Position numbers and translations under genes: made by a program. A DNA stretch of 64,000 nt from Dyella subtropica (GTDB lineage Bacteria > Pseudomonadota > Gammaproteobacteria > Xanthomonadales > Rhodanobacteraceae). Shown here piece by piece: positions 9,234-16,605 of the stretch (positions within the stretch are counted from its first letter, which is position 1; every line of letters begins with the position of its first letter). Below the pieces are notes generated by a model. The model had not been told where the DNA came from and ran no database searches. It saw only the letters and a program-made list of their open reading frames with translations. The stretch lies in NCBI RefSeq assembly GCF_026283965.1, contig NZ_JAPDPD010000010.1:119668-183667 (forward strand), in the 5' to 3' direction.

Positions 9234-10379
9234 GTGCGCACTCGTGACTCGATAGTAATCACGCTCTTTCTCCTTCTGCTCGGGCTGGCCTGGGTGGCGG
9301 TGCTGGCTAGCCTCCCCTGGTGGGCCGGCGTGCCGAGCGCGATGGCGATGGAGGCCGCCGCGCTGGGCTTGCCGCGATTGAAGGCCAGGCGCGTCGTTTC
9401 CTGGCTGGTGTTCTACGGCATGCTGGGTCTAGCCGGCCTGGCCGTGTCGTTGGCGCGAGCGATGGGCGGCGGTGCAGGGGCGTGGTTTGTAGCGGTGCTG
9501 TTGGCGCTGCTCGGCTTTCTGCTGAAGGCGTGGGTGGAAACTCGCTACGGACTGCTCAATGAGGCGCCCAACGCGCCCGCTGATGCGCAAGCGGTTCCTG
9601 CGGCGCCGAACACTGCGCCGGGCAAGACCCCCCACCTGAGATCCCTGCAATGGCAAGACGTGCCGGCCTGGGGCGGTGTGGAAGACCGCGCGGCACGGCT
9701 CGCATCGAAGCGGCCGTGTTATCTGGTCAACGGTGAAATCCGCTTCGGCCCTCCCACCGGTGACTTCCTGTTGTCCGGCGGCCTGGTGGTGATCGGCTGG
9801 GCCGGCGCGAGCTATGCCGAAAGCCCGGATGGTCGCTGGTTCCTCGCCTCGAGGCCGGAAAACCACCCTGGCTGCTGCGACTATCTGCACGATCATCTCG
9901 AACGGCGCCTTTACGCGTTGCCGTCCTGGCATGTGCGCGGATGGAGCGCCGAAGGGCCGTGGCTGTCACAGGGCAGGGAGGGCGTGTCGTATCCACTGCA
10001 TCAGGTGGCCACACCGGAACAGACTGACGACTATCTGCCGTTGCGCGACCTCTGGCTGCCACGCCGGTTTGTCGAATCCCTGCCGCTTTCGCGACAGACC
10101 GCGCATCCGCCGGCCGGGCCGCATATCGCGACCCTCGACATGCGGCTGCCGGATGCGTTCGCCGCCCTTTTCGATCCCCTCGAAAGCTTGCATCGGCCGC
10201 AGTTCCGGCTGGCGGTGAATGGCGCTGACAGCGGCCTGCTCGTCTATGGGCTGCACGATGCCTGGGACGCCGCGGGGCAGACCCTGCGCGTGCACGCTTG
10301 GCAAGTCGATGCGGCGCCCACGTCCATCGCGGCCTGGCATTGGACCCGGCTCACGGGCTGGCAGAGCATCCCTAGCTGA
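9234..10379 (+). CDS. Hypothetical membrane protein, paralogue 1 of a tandem pair
   Basis: A 381-residue protein with a GTG start. The N-terminal third has about three hydrophobic segments (LFLLLLGLAWVAVLASLPWW; VVSWLVFYGMLGLAGLAVSL; WFVAVLLALLGFLLKAW). A soluble remainder is rich in Trp and Gly, with SPDGRWFLA and WHVRGWSAEGPWLSQGREG. The next gene shares the same architecture and the SPxGRWF, GW-x-PWLSxxxxG and LHxV elements, so the two arose by duplication. I do not recognise a named family. It follows purL by 68 bp and precedes the second copy by 10 bp, suggesting an operon. Confidence 0.8.
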   Translation: MRTRDSIVITLFLLLLGLAWVAVLASLPWWAGVPSAMAMEAAALGLPRLKARRVVSWLVFYGMLGLAGLAVSLARAMGGGAGAWFVAVLLALLGFLLKAWVETRYGLLNEAPNAPADAQAVPAAPNTAPGKTPHLRSLQWQDVPAWGGVEDRAARLASKRPCYLVNGEIRFGPPTGDFLLSGGLVVIGWAGASYAESPDGRWFLASRPENHPGCCDYLHDHLERRLYALPSWHVRGWSAEGPWLSQGREGVSYPLHQVATPEQTDDYLPLRDLWLPRRFVESLPLSRQTAHPPAGPHIATLDMRLPDAFAALFDPLESLHRPQFRLAVNGADSGLLVYGLHDAWDAAGQTLRVHAWQVDAAPTSIAAWHWTRLTGWQSIPS

Positions 10380-10389
10380 TAATGGCGGC

Positions 10390-11133
10390 ATGCACCGGTT
10401 CCTGCCGCCATCGTCATGGTCCCTGCACACCCTGCTGAGTTTGCTGCTAGCGGCATCCTGGCTGGTGCTGCTCGCCTTGCTGCCTTGGTGGCTCGGGTTG
10501 GTTCTGCTGCTAGGGCTCGCGCTCGGCGCTGCTGTGTACGCCCGGCGCTCGGTGCAGTACGCCGAAGGGTGTCGCCGCGGCCTGAAGTGGGGGTTGCCTG
10601 GCCTGTTGTTCGCCGTACAACGCGCGATGGGCGGCGATCTGCTGGCCTGGGGAGCGGCGTTGTTGGGCGCTTTGGTGGGGTTCTCGCTGGTGGCGCTGCT
10701 GGAATCGCTGTTGTTCCATCGTGTCCAACATCGGGCCACGGCCACCGTGCAGCCGGAATGGAGCGAGCTGGCGCTGGCGCCGGTCGGTCCTGCGGCGCAC
10801 ATCATCGAGCTGCAATCCATTGCGTGGCGGGAAGCGAATGGCGTCATCGTGGATCCGCGCGGCGGCACGGCCAACTACGAGGCGGGCAGCTACCGTTTCA
10901 CCGATCGCGGGTTTGACCGATTGAGCGCGCGCTACTGCTTCAGCCCAGGCGGCCGCTGGTTCGCTGCTCAACTGCCCGATGGACGCGGCGATGTGCTGTG
11001 GGACCGCGATGCCGGCAAACTGCATCGCCTGCACGGCTGGCACCTCTATGGATGGGAAGGCGGGCAGCCGTGGTTGTCCCGGCAAGTCGATGGCATGCCG
11101 GTCAACCTCCACGAAGTGCTTGGGATGCTCTGA
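10390..11133 (+). CDS. Hypothetical membrane protein, paralogue 2 of a tandem pair
   Basis: A 247-residue protein from the ATG at 10390 (MHRFLPPSSWSLHTLLSLLL); the open frame continues upstream to 10219 but that part overlaps the preceding gene. It has three N-terminal hydrophobic segments, then a soluble domain with SPGGRWFAAQLPDG, WHLYGWEGGQPWLSRQVDG and NLHEVLGML. These elements parallel the previous gene, but this copy lacks about 130 residues (mainly the central linker and the C-terminal extension). The soluble part looks like repeated short beta-strands. No function is recognisable. Confidence 0.8.
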   Translation: MHRFLPPSSWSLHTLLSLLLAASWLVLLALLPWWLGLVLLLGLALGAAVYARRSVQYAEGCRRGLKWGLPGLLFAVQRAMGGDLLAWGAALLGALVGFSLVALLESLLFHRVQHRATATVQPEWSELALAPVGPAAHIIELQSIAWREANGVIVDPRGGTANYEAGSYRFTDRGFDRLSARYCFSPGGRWFAAQLPDGRGDVLWDRDAGKLHRLHGWHLYGWEGGQPWLSRQVDGMPVNLHEVLGML

Positions 11134-11163
11134 GCAAGTCTAAGAGCCTGTTCAGGGCATCCC
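11122..11163 (+). terminator. Hairpin spanning the stop codon of the preceding gene
   Basis: GGGATGCTCTGA (11122-11133, whose last three bases are the stop codon) pairs with TCAGGGCATCCC (11152-11163) at 11 of 12 positions around an 18-nt loop. No T-run follows, so a strong intrinsic terminator is not proven. The same interval contains TAAGAGCCTGTTCA at 11141-11154, identical to the end of the MITE-like element at 13756. Confidence 0.4.
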
Positions 11164-11249
11164 TAGGCCGTACCGACCGGCGGGGAACGAGGCGGTATAC
11201 CGATCCGCATTTCCCGATTCACGCCGCGACCCGCCTCGCGCATACTTGA

Positions 11250-12158
11250 GTGGTGACTACCTCCGCTTTCCATTTCTCACCCATCGCCGTCAGCGTGATC
11301 GTCGTGGCCGCCGACAGCGGTCCGACGCTGCGCGAATGTGTACGCCACGTGATGGCCTGTGACGTTCCGCTGGAATTGATCCTGGTCGACAACGGCTCGT
11401 CCGATGGCGTGCCGCAGGCGATCGAGCGTGCGCTGGAGAACGAGCCGCGGCTACGCCTGCTGTACAACCATGCCAACCTCGGTTTCGGTCCCGCGGTAAA
11501 TCGCGGCGCCGCGCAAGCGCGTAGCGAGACTTTGCTGATCCTCAACCCGGACTGCCTGCTGGACAACGACAGCCTGCACCGCCTGCTCGGCATGCTGGAA
11601 ACCCATCGGAAGGCTGGCGTGGTCGGGGCGGTGGTGTGCGACGAGAAAGGCGTGCCCGACCCGGCGTCCTACCGGCGCGACCCGCTGCTGAGCCGGGCCT
11701 TGCGCAGTGTGTCCGGGCGCAAAGGCCAGGGCGTCAATATCGGGGGGGCGATGCCCGAGGGGCCCGTCGAGGCCGAGGCCATTTCCGGCGCGCTGATGTT
11801 GATGCCGCGCCGCGTATTCGAGTACTTGAAGGGGTTCGACGAGGGCTACTTCCTGCACTGCGAAGATCTGGACTTGTGCCGCCGCGCGCGCGATGCCGGC
11901 TACCAGGTCTGGTTGGCCGGCGACGTGCGCGTGGTGCATGGGAAGGGCGGCTCCAGCCGTCATCGGCCGGTCTTTGTCAGCTGGCACAAGCACCGCGGCA
12001 TGTGGCGCTGGTTCCGCAAGTTCGATCCGGCGGCGCGCAGGTTTTGGCTGGCCGCGGTCGTGTGGCTGGGCATCTGGACGCATTTCCTGCTGCAAATCCC
12101 TGGGCAATATGCGCGCTTGCTGGTGCGCCGTCTCGTCCCAGCATCCCGCAGGGCATGA
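11250..12158 (+). CDS. Glycosyltransferase family 2 (rhamnosyltransferase-like)
   Basis: A 302-residue inverting GT-A enzyme. The Rossmann-like start VSVIVVAADSGPTLREC is followed by LILVDNGSSDG, which holds the nucleotide-sugar aspartate. Next come YNHANLGFGPAVNRGA, the metal-site equivalent LLILNPDCLL, the acceptor motif ISGALMLMPRRVFEYLKGFD and FLHCEDLDLCRRARDAG, with the ED catalytic-base motif of the WcaA/rhamnosyltransferase subgroup. A C-terminal hydrophobic stretch suggests membrane association. It probably builds a cell-surface polysaccharide, but sugar and acceptor are unknown. It has a GTG start and overlaps the next gene as ATGA. Confidence 0.88.
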   Translation: MVTTSAFHFSPIAVSVIVVAADSGPTLRECVRHVMACDVPLELILVDNGSSDGVPQAIERALENEPRLRLLYNHANLGFGPAVNRGAAQARSETLLILNPDCLLDNDSLHRLLGMLETHRKAGVVGAVVCDEKGVPDPASYRRDPLLSRALRSVSGRKGQGVNIGGAMPEGPVEAEAISGALMLMPRRVFEYLKGFDEGYFLHCEDLDLCRRARDAGYQVWLAGDVRVVHGKGGSSRHRPVFVSWHKHRGMWRWFRKFDPAARRFWLAAVVWLGIWTHFLLQIPGQYARLLVRRLVPASRRA

Positions 12159-13066
12159 GCGCCTCGCGTTCGCGTGCCGCAGGGCTCGCCACGCTGGGCC
12201 TGATTTCGGTCACCACGATCTGGGGCTCCACCTTTTTCCTGATCAAGGATCTGGTGGGGCGCATGCCGGTGGCGGACTTTCTGGCGGTGCGCTTCGTGAT
12301 CGCCTCGCTATCCATGCTGCTGCTGTTCCATCGGTCGCTGCTGCAGTTGTCGCGGCGCGAATGGTGGCAAGGCCTGGCGCTGGGCGCGGTGTACGGGATC
12401 GGCCAGTTGCTTCAGACCCGCGGACTCGAGCACACCTCAGCCAGTATCAGTGGTTTCGCCACCGGGATGTATGTGGTGTTCACGCCGCTGCTGGGCACGG
12501 TGCTGCTGCGCCAACGCCTGCCATCGATCACCTGGCTTGCCGTGCTGCTCGCTCTGGGCGGCTTGAGTCTGCTGGCGCTGCACGGGTTGAGTCTCGGCTA
12601 CGGCGTGTGGCTCACACTGGTTTCGGCCTTGCTCTACGGTTTGCACATTGTCGGCCTGGGCCTTTGGTCGAGGCCAGGCAGTGCTTTCGCGTTGTCGACA
12701 GTGCAGATGCTGGCGATCGCGACGATCTGCCTGCTCGCCACTTCGCCGCATGGACCCTCGTTGCCGCCAGATCGCGCGGCATGGATCGCCGTGGTGTACA
12801 TGGCGCTGGCGGCCGGTGCCGGCGCCATGCTCATGCAGACCTGGGCGCAGGCTCATCTCAGCGCCACACGCGCGGCGATCGTGATGACGACGGAGCCGGT
12901 GTTCGCTGCCGCGTTTGCTGTGATTTTCGGCGGCGAGGCGCTGACCTGGCGCATGCTCGCCGGCGGCGCGCTGGTACTAGCGGCGATGTATCTGGTGGAA
13001 CTCGCGCCCCGTCGACAGGGTGATGTCACCGCCATGTCGGCCGAGGCGATCCATCACGAAGTGTAG
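12155..13066 (+). CDS. EamA/DMT superfamily transporter
   Basis: A 303-residue drug/metabolite exporter-type protein with ten predicted helices in two EamA repeats. The first contains TTIWGSTFFLIKDLVGRMP and AVRFVIASLSM; the second contains LLYGLHIVGLGLWS and ends in TTEPVFAAAFAVIFGGEALT, the family's hallmark TEPVFA motif. The ATG at 12155 overlaps the glycosyltransferase stop (ATGA), so translation is probably coupled. The substrate is unknown. Its stop codon abuts the convergent DUF2127 gene with no spacer. Confidence 0.88.
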   Translation: MSASRSRAAGLATLGLISVTTIWGSTFFLIKDLVGRMPVADFLAVRFVIASLSMLLLFHRSLLQLSRREWWQGLALGAVYGIGQLLQTRGLEHTSASISGFATGMYVVFTPLLGTVLLRQRLPSITWLAVLLALGGLSLLALHGLSLGYGVWLTLVSALLYGLHIVGLGLWSRPGSAFALSTVQMLAIATICLLATSPHGPSLPPDRAAWIAVVYMALAAGAGAMLMQTWAQAHLSATRAAIVMTTEPVFAAAFAVIFGGEALTWRMLAGGALVLAAMYLVELAPRRQGDVTAMSAEAIHHEV

Positions 13067-13612
13067 CTATCCGATGCGAGGTGTTGATGCTGCCGCGTCG
13101 GCTTTCTTCTTTCTGGACGGATGCGGCTGCATCGCAATGCGCACCAGGTAAACCACGATAGCGATGTTCGCCACCAAGGCGGCCAGCTTCAGCCAAGTGA
13201 AGTGGACCACGACTTCATACAGCTCCAGCGGAATCAACGAGCCGGTGGCGATGACCGTGAACCATTCCGCCCAATGCTTGCGCAGCCATAGCCCGGTGCC
13301 TTCGGTAGCGAAAATAGCGGCATAGCCCAGCGCCACGATACCGATGGCGACGAACTTGCTCGGCCCCCATTCCACCAGCGTATTGACCAGCCGCCAGCGC
13401 AGATTGTTGCTGTCGGTCAGCGATAGATGTTCCAGCCAGTGCACCAGATGCTCGAAGTTCACTTGTTTGTTCAGGCGGAATGCCGCGATGGCCACCAGGA
13501 TCAGGCAGACGGTCTTCACCGCCTTGTAGATCGCGATAATGCGCAGACCGACGCTGTGCTGCGCCTCGATTTCGGAACTGGGCTGCGTGATGTGGTGATC
13601 GCTATGGGGCAT
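13067..13612 (-). CDS. DUF2127 family membrane protein
   Basis: A 181-residue protein with four hydrophobic segments. It has the DUF2127 pattern: GLRIIAIYKAVKTVCLILVA near residue 23, a central soluble loop (VNFEHLVHWLEHLSLTDS), then ALGYAAIFATEGTGLWLRKHWAEWFTVIATGSLIPLELYEV, split over two helices. The C-terminus is strongly basic (PSRKKKADAAA). The reading frame stays open to 13942, but that extension has no family similarity and crosses a MITE-like element, so the ATG at 13612 is used. The biochemical role of the family is unknown. Confidence 0.85.
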   Translation of the reverse strand: MPHSDHHITQPSSEIEAQHSVGLRIIAIYKAVKTVCLILVAIAAFRLNKQVNFEHLVHWLEHLSLTDSNNLRWRLVNTLVEWGPSKFVAIGIVALGYAAIFATEGTGLWLRKHWAEWFTVIATGSLIPLELYEVVVHFTWLKLAALVANIAIVVYLVRIAMQPHPSRKKKADAAASTPRIG

Positions 13613-13755
13613 GGCGGCTGAGGGCGGGGGAGTCAGGGCATTGTCTCCCGGAGGGGGCGGGGCGGGAATACTCGTGCGGCAGAAAACCCATGCTGTGGTG
13701 GGCGAGGGCGTTGAATCATGGTACATGCGGCTGGGCGAGCATCCTTCAAGGCTAA

Positions 13756-13908
13756 GAGCCTGTTCAAAGTCTCTGGTTCTGTATTGAACTGCTCGCCCGC
13801 TGCGTAAGCGGCCAGGTCGCGATAACTCAACGATCGACGCGAACACAAAAGACACCCCACAGCGCTGCCCCCTCCCTATGTTCCGGCGTAGAGATTTTGA
13901 ACAGGCTC
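13756..13908. mobile_element. MITE-like element with 17-bp terminal inverted repeats
   Basis: GAGCCTGTTCAAAGTCT at the left end (13756-13772) and AGATTTTGAACAGGCTC at the right end (13892-13908) form terminal inverted repeats matching at 16 of 17 positions. Both ends are flanked by TAA (13753-13755 and 13909-13911), consistent with a 3-bp TNA target duplication of the IS5/IS1031 kind. The 153-bp body is too short for a transposase. Similar ends occur at 11144-11154 and 23309-23326. The wider gap 13613-14237 holds this element, the palindrome at 14044-14072 and no convincing gene. Confidence 0.7.
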
Positions 13909-14043
13909 TAAGAGCATCAAACGTAGGGAATGCCTGGCGCAAGTCAGGTCGAAGTGGCGAGCACGTTAATGACCAGCCGGATCATGGTGTCCTTCTGTAC
14001 CGGGGCGGATTCCGCCATCAGAACCGTACCGGTTTATCCGATC

Positions 14044-14072
14044 CGGCAATGTGCAAAATTTGCACATTGCCG
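14044..14072. promoter_or_regulatory. Perfect 29-bp palindrome, operator candidate
   Basis: Two 14-base arms (14044-14057 and 14059-14072) are exact reverse complements around one central base; the inner part reads TGTGCAAAATTTGCACA. The centre is AT-rich and there is no U-run, so a dimeric repressor site or a remnant of a lost regulated gene fits better than a terminator. The nearest gene starts are not oriented to use it: the ybdD-like gene ends at 14238 and the DUF2127 gene begins at 13612 reading away, so it could at most act on the latter from about 430 bp upstream. Confidence 0.6.
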
Positions 14073-14237
14073 TCTTCAGCAAGCTCGCATTACTTGAATA
14101 CGCGTCGAGCTGTGCTGGTGCTATCGGCGAAGATCGCTACCGGCAGTGAGGCAATGAAGACAACCTAAGTCTGGTCTACCTGCGAGGAATGAAGCGAGAA
14201 GGCCACGCAGGGTCTCTGTGTGGCCTCCAGAATGCGC

Positions 14238-14435
14238 TCAACAGCAGCGCCCACCCGTCCCCTTGTACCGCGCCACCTGCCGCTCCCGGAAGAACTCCGC
14301 ATAGGTCGGCACATCGCGCTCCGGGTGGTGCTCCCGTAGATGCTTTATGTAGACGTCGTAGTCGGGCACGCCGCAGCAGAGGCGGGCGGTTTGCACCGCC
14401 CGTTTCCAGATGGATTGCAGGTTCGGTTTCATCAT
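14238..14435 (-). CDS. YbdD/YjiX family small protein
   Basis: A 65-residue protein of the DUF466 family with the hallmark VPDYDVYIKHLREHHPE and the C-terminal FFRERQVARYKG-GGRCC, closely following Escherichia coli YbdD in length and layout. The ATG at 14435 is preferred because a GAGG ribosome-binding site sits 5-6 bases before it; another ATG at 14447 would overlap the cstA stop. Such genes habitually follow cstA/btsT-type pyruvate and peptide transporters, as here, and probably help or regulate the transporter. Confidence 0.88.
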   Translation of the reverse strand: MMKPNLQSIWKRAVQTARLCCGVPDYDVYIKHLREHHPERDVPTYAEFFRERQVARYKGTGGRCC

Positions 14436-14443
14436 CGCAGCCC

Positions 14444-16519
14444 TCATCGGGTGGTCACGCTTCCCAGGGCTACGTACGGTTCTTCGCGCGCAGTCGGGTG
14501 GTTGATGCGCCATGCCTTGGCGATCGCGTTGAGGGCGAAGCCGAGCATGGTGAGGATCAATAGCATGAAGATTGCAGTGAGCGTGGCATCGACGTAGTTA
14601 TTGGTGACGATACGCTGCATCTCCGCAGCACTCTTCGCCGGGGCCAGCAGCTTGCCGTCGGCGATGGCCTGGGCGTATTTCTGCGCGGCGGCGGTGAAGC
14701 TGATCGAGCCGCTGAGCTTGTACCAGCCGGCGGTGAGCGTGCACACCACCAGCCAGATCGCCGGGATGCCCGGCACCCACACATAACGCTCGCGCTTGAG
14801 CTTCACCGTCACTACCGTCGCCAGCATCAGCGCCACGGCGGCGAGCATCTGGTTGGCGATGCCGAACAGTGGCCACAAGGTGTTGATGCCGCCCAGTGGA
14901 TCGACCGCGCCCTGGTACAGGAAGTAACCCCACAGGCCCACACAGACGGCGGTGGCGACCAGGTTGCCGGTCCATGATTCGGTGTGCTTCAGCGGCTCGT
15001 GTATGAGGCCGGCGATCTCCTGGATCATGAAGCGGCCCACGCGTGTGCCGGCATCCACCGTGGTGAGGATGAACAGCGCTTCGAACAGGATGGCGTAGTG
15101 GTACCAGAACGCCATCATGCCTTCACCGGGGATGATGCCGTGCAGCAGCTGGGCCATGCCTACGGCTAGCGTCGGCGCACCACCGGCACGGCTGAGGATG
15201 CTGCCCTCGCCGATGTTCTTGGCGGTGTTGAGCAACTCATCCGGCGTCACTACGAAACCCCATTGGCTGATCGCGGTGGCCGCATCCTGCGCGGTAGTGC
15301 CGATCAACGCGCTCGGTGAATTCATGGCGAAGTACACGCCCGGATGCAGCGAAGCGGCGGCAACCAGCGCCATGATCGCCACGAAGGCCTCCATCAGCAT
15401 GCCGCCGTAGCCGACCATGCGTGCTTCGCCTTCACTGCTGAGCAGCTTGGGCGTGGTGCCGGAGGCGATGATCGAATGCCAGCCGGAGACGGCACCGCAG
15501 GCGATAGTGATGAACAGGAACGGGAACAGGTTGCCCTGGAATACGGGGCCGGTGCCGTCGATGAACTTGGTGACGGCGGGCATCTGCAAAGTTGGTGCGG
15601 CGAGGAAGATGGCCAGTGCAAGCAGCACGACCGTGCCGATCTTGAGGAAGGTGGACAAATAATCTCGCGGTGCCAGCAGCAGCCACACCGGCAGCACGGA
15701 GGCACAGAAGCCGTAGGCGATCAGCAGCCAGGCCAATGCCCTTGCGTCGAAATTGAACGCGGCCCCCCAGGTCGGCGACGCGGCGACATAGGCACCGAAC
15801 CAGATCGACGCCAGCAGCAGCACCAGGCCGATGATCGACACCTCCAGAATCTTGCCGGGGCGGATAAAGCGCAGATACACGCCCATCAACAGCGCAATGG
15901 GAATGGTGCAGGCCACAGTGAACGTGCCCCACGGGCTGTGTGTCAGCGCTTTCACCACGACCAAAGCCAGCACCGCCAGCACGATCATCATCAGCACCAG
16001 CACGCCGAACATCGCGACCACGCCGGCCACCGGGCCGAGCTCGTCGCGCAGCATGTTGCCGAGCGAGCGCCCGTCGCGGCGGATCGACAGGCCGAGGATC
16101 ATGAAGTCCTGCACCGCGCCCCCGAACACCACGCCGAGCAAAATCCACAGCGTGCCGGGCAGGTAACCCATTTGCGCGGCGAGCACCGGACCCACCAGCG
16201 GGCCGGCGCCAGCGATCGCGGCGAAGTGGTGGCCGAACACCACCCACTTGTCGGTCGGCACATAGTCCAGGCCGTCATTGCGCAACACGGCCGGTGTGGC
16301 GCGGCTCGCATCCATGCGCAGTACGTGGTTGGCGATGAACTTGCTGTAGAAGCGGTAGCCGATCACGAATACCGCGATCGCTGCCGCCACCAGCCAGATG
16401 GCATTGATCGGCTCGCCGCGGCGCAAGGCCACGACGCCTAAACACCATGCGCCGACAATGGCGATGGCGGCCCACAGGATCTTGCCTGCCGGGCTCGGTT
16501 GGGTGACAGCGGTTTGCAT
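14444..16519 (-). CDS. cstA: Carbon starvation protein CstA, pyruvate/peptide transporter
   Basis: A 691-residue polytopic inner-membrane protein with the full CstA pattern: NAIWLVAAAIAVFVIGYRFY, PTDKWVVFGHHFAAIAGAGP, QDFMILGLSIRRDGRSLG and SGWHSIIASGTTPKLL. Homologues take up pyruvate and, in some species, peptides during carbon limitation. The start MQTAVTQPSPAGKIL at 16519 is preferred to an upstream frame extension. It lies 86 bp after the hybrid kinase gene on the same strand and 8 bp before the ybdD-like gene, so kinase, transporter and accessory protein probably form a unit. Confidence 0.93.
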   Translation of the reverse strand: MQTAVTQPSPAGKILWAAIAIVGAWCLGVVALRRGEPINAIWLVAAAIAVFVIGYRFYSKFIANHVLRMDASRATPAVLRNDGLDYVPTDKWVVFGHHFAAIAGAGPLVGPVLAAQMGYLPGTLWILLGVVFGGAVQDFMILGLSIRRDGRSLGNMLRDELGPVAGVVAMFGVLVLMMIVLAVLALVVVKALTHSPWGTFTVACTIPIALLMGVYLRFIRPGKILEVSIIGLVLLLASIWFGAYVAASPTWGAAFNFDARALAWLLIAYGFCASVLPVWLLLAPRDYLSTFLKIGTVVLLALAIFLAAPTLQMPAVTKFIDGTGPVFQGNLFPFLFITIACGAVSGWHSIIASGTTPKLLSSEGEARMVGYGGMLMEAFVAIMALVAAASLHPGVYFAMNSPSALIGTTAQDAATAISQWGFVVTPDELLNTAKNIGEGSILSRAGGAPTLAVGMAQLLHGIIPGEGMMAFWYHYAILFEALFILTTVDAGTRVGRFMIQEIAGLIHEPLKHTESWTGNLVATAVCVGLWGYFLYQGAVDPLGGINTLWPLFGIANQMLAAVALMLATVVTVKLKRERYVWVPGIPAIWLVVCTLTAGWYKLSGSISFTAAAQKYAQAIADGKLLAPAKSAAEMQRIVTNNYVDATLTAIFMLLILTMLGFALNAIAKAWRINHPTAREEPYVALGSVTTR

Positions 16520-16605
16520 GAGCGGACTCCCTCTGAAAATCCTCGGCAAGAGTCGTCCCCGTCGCAACGGGGGTCAATCCCATTGTGCGCCCGCGAGTAT
16601 TAGCC

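Noticed and set aside
14044..14072. XerCD dif site
   Set aside because: A dif site has two different 11-bp arms around a 6-bp centre and is not a perfect palindrome with one central base; the sequence does not match the dif pattern despite xerD nearby.
13878..14168. 96-residue frame across the MITE end and the palindrome
   Set aside because: It begins inside the mobile element, has no recognisable pattern and no good ribosome-binding site.
15344..16441. 365-residue Gln/His/Arg-rich plus-strand frame
   Set aside because: It is antisense to cstA, whose membrane motifs are unmistakable.
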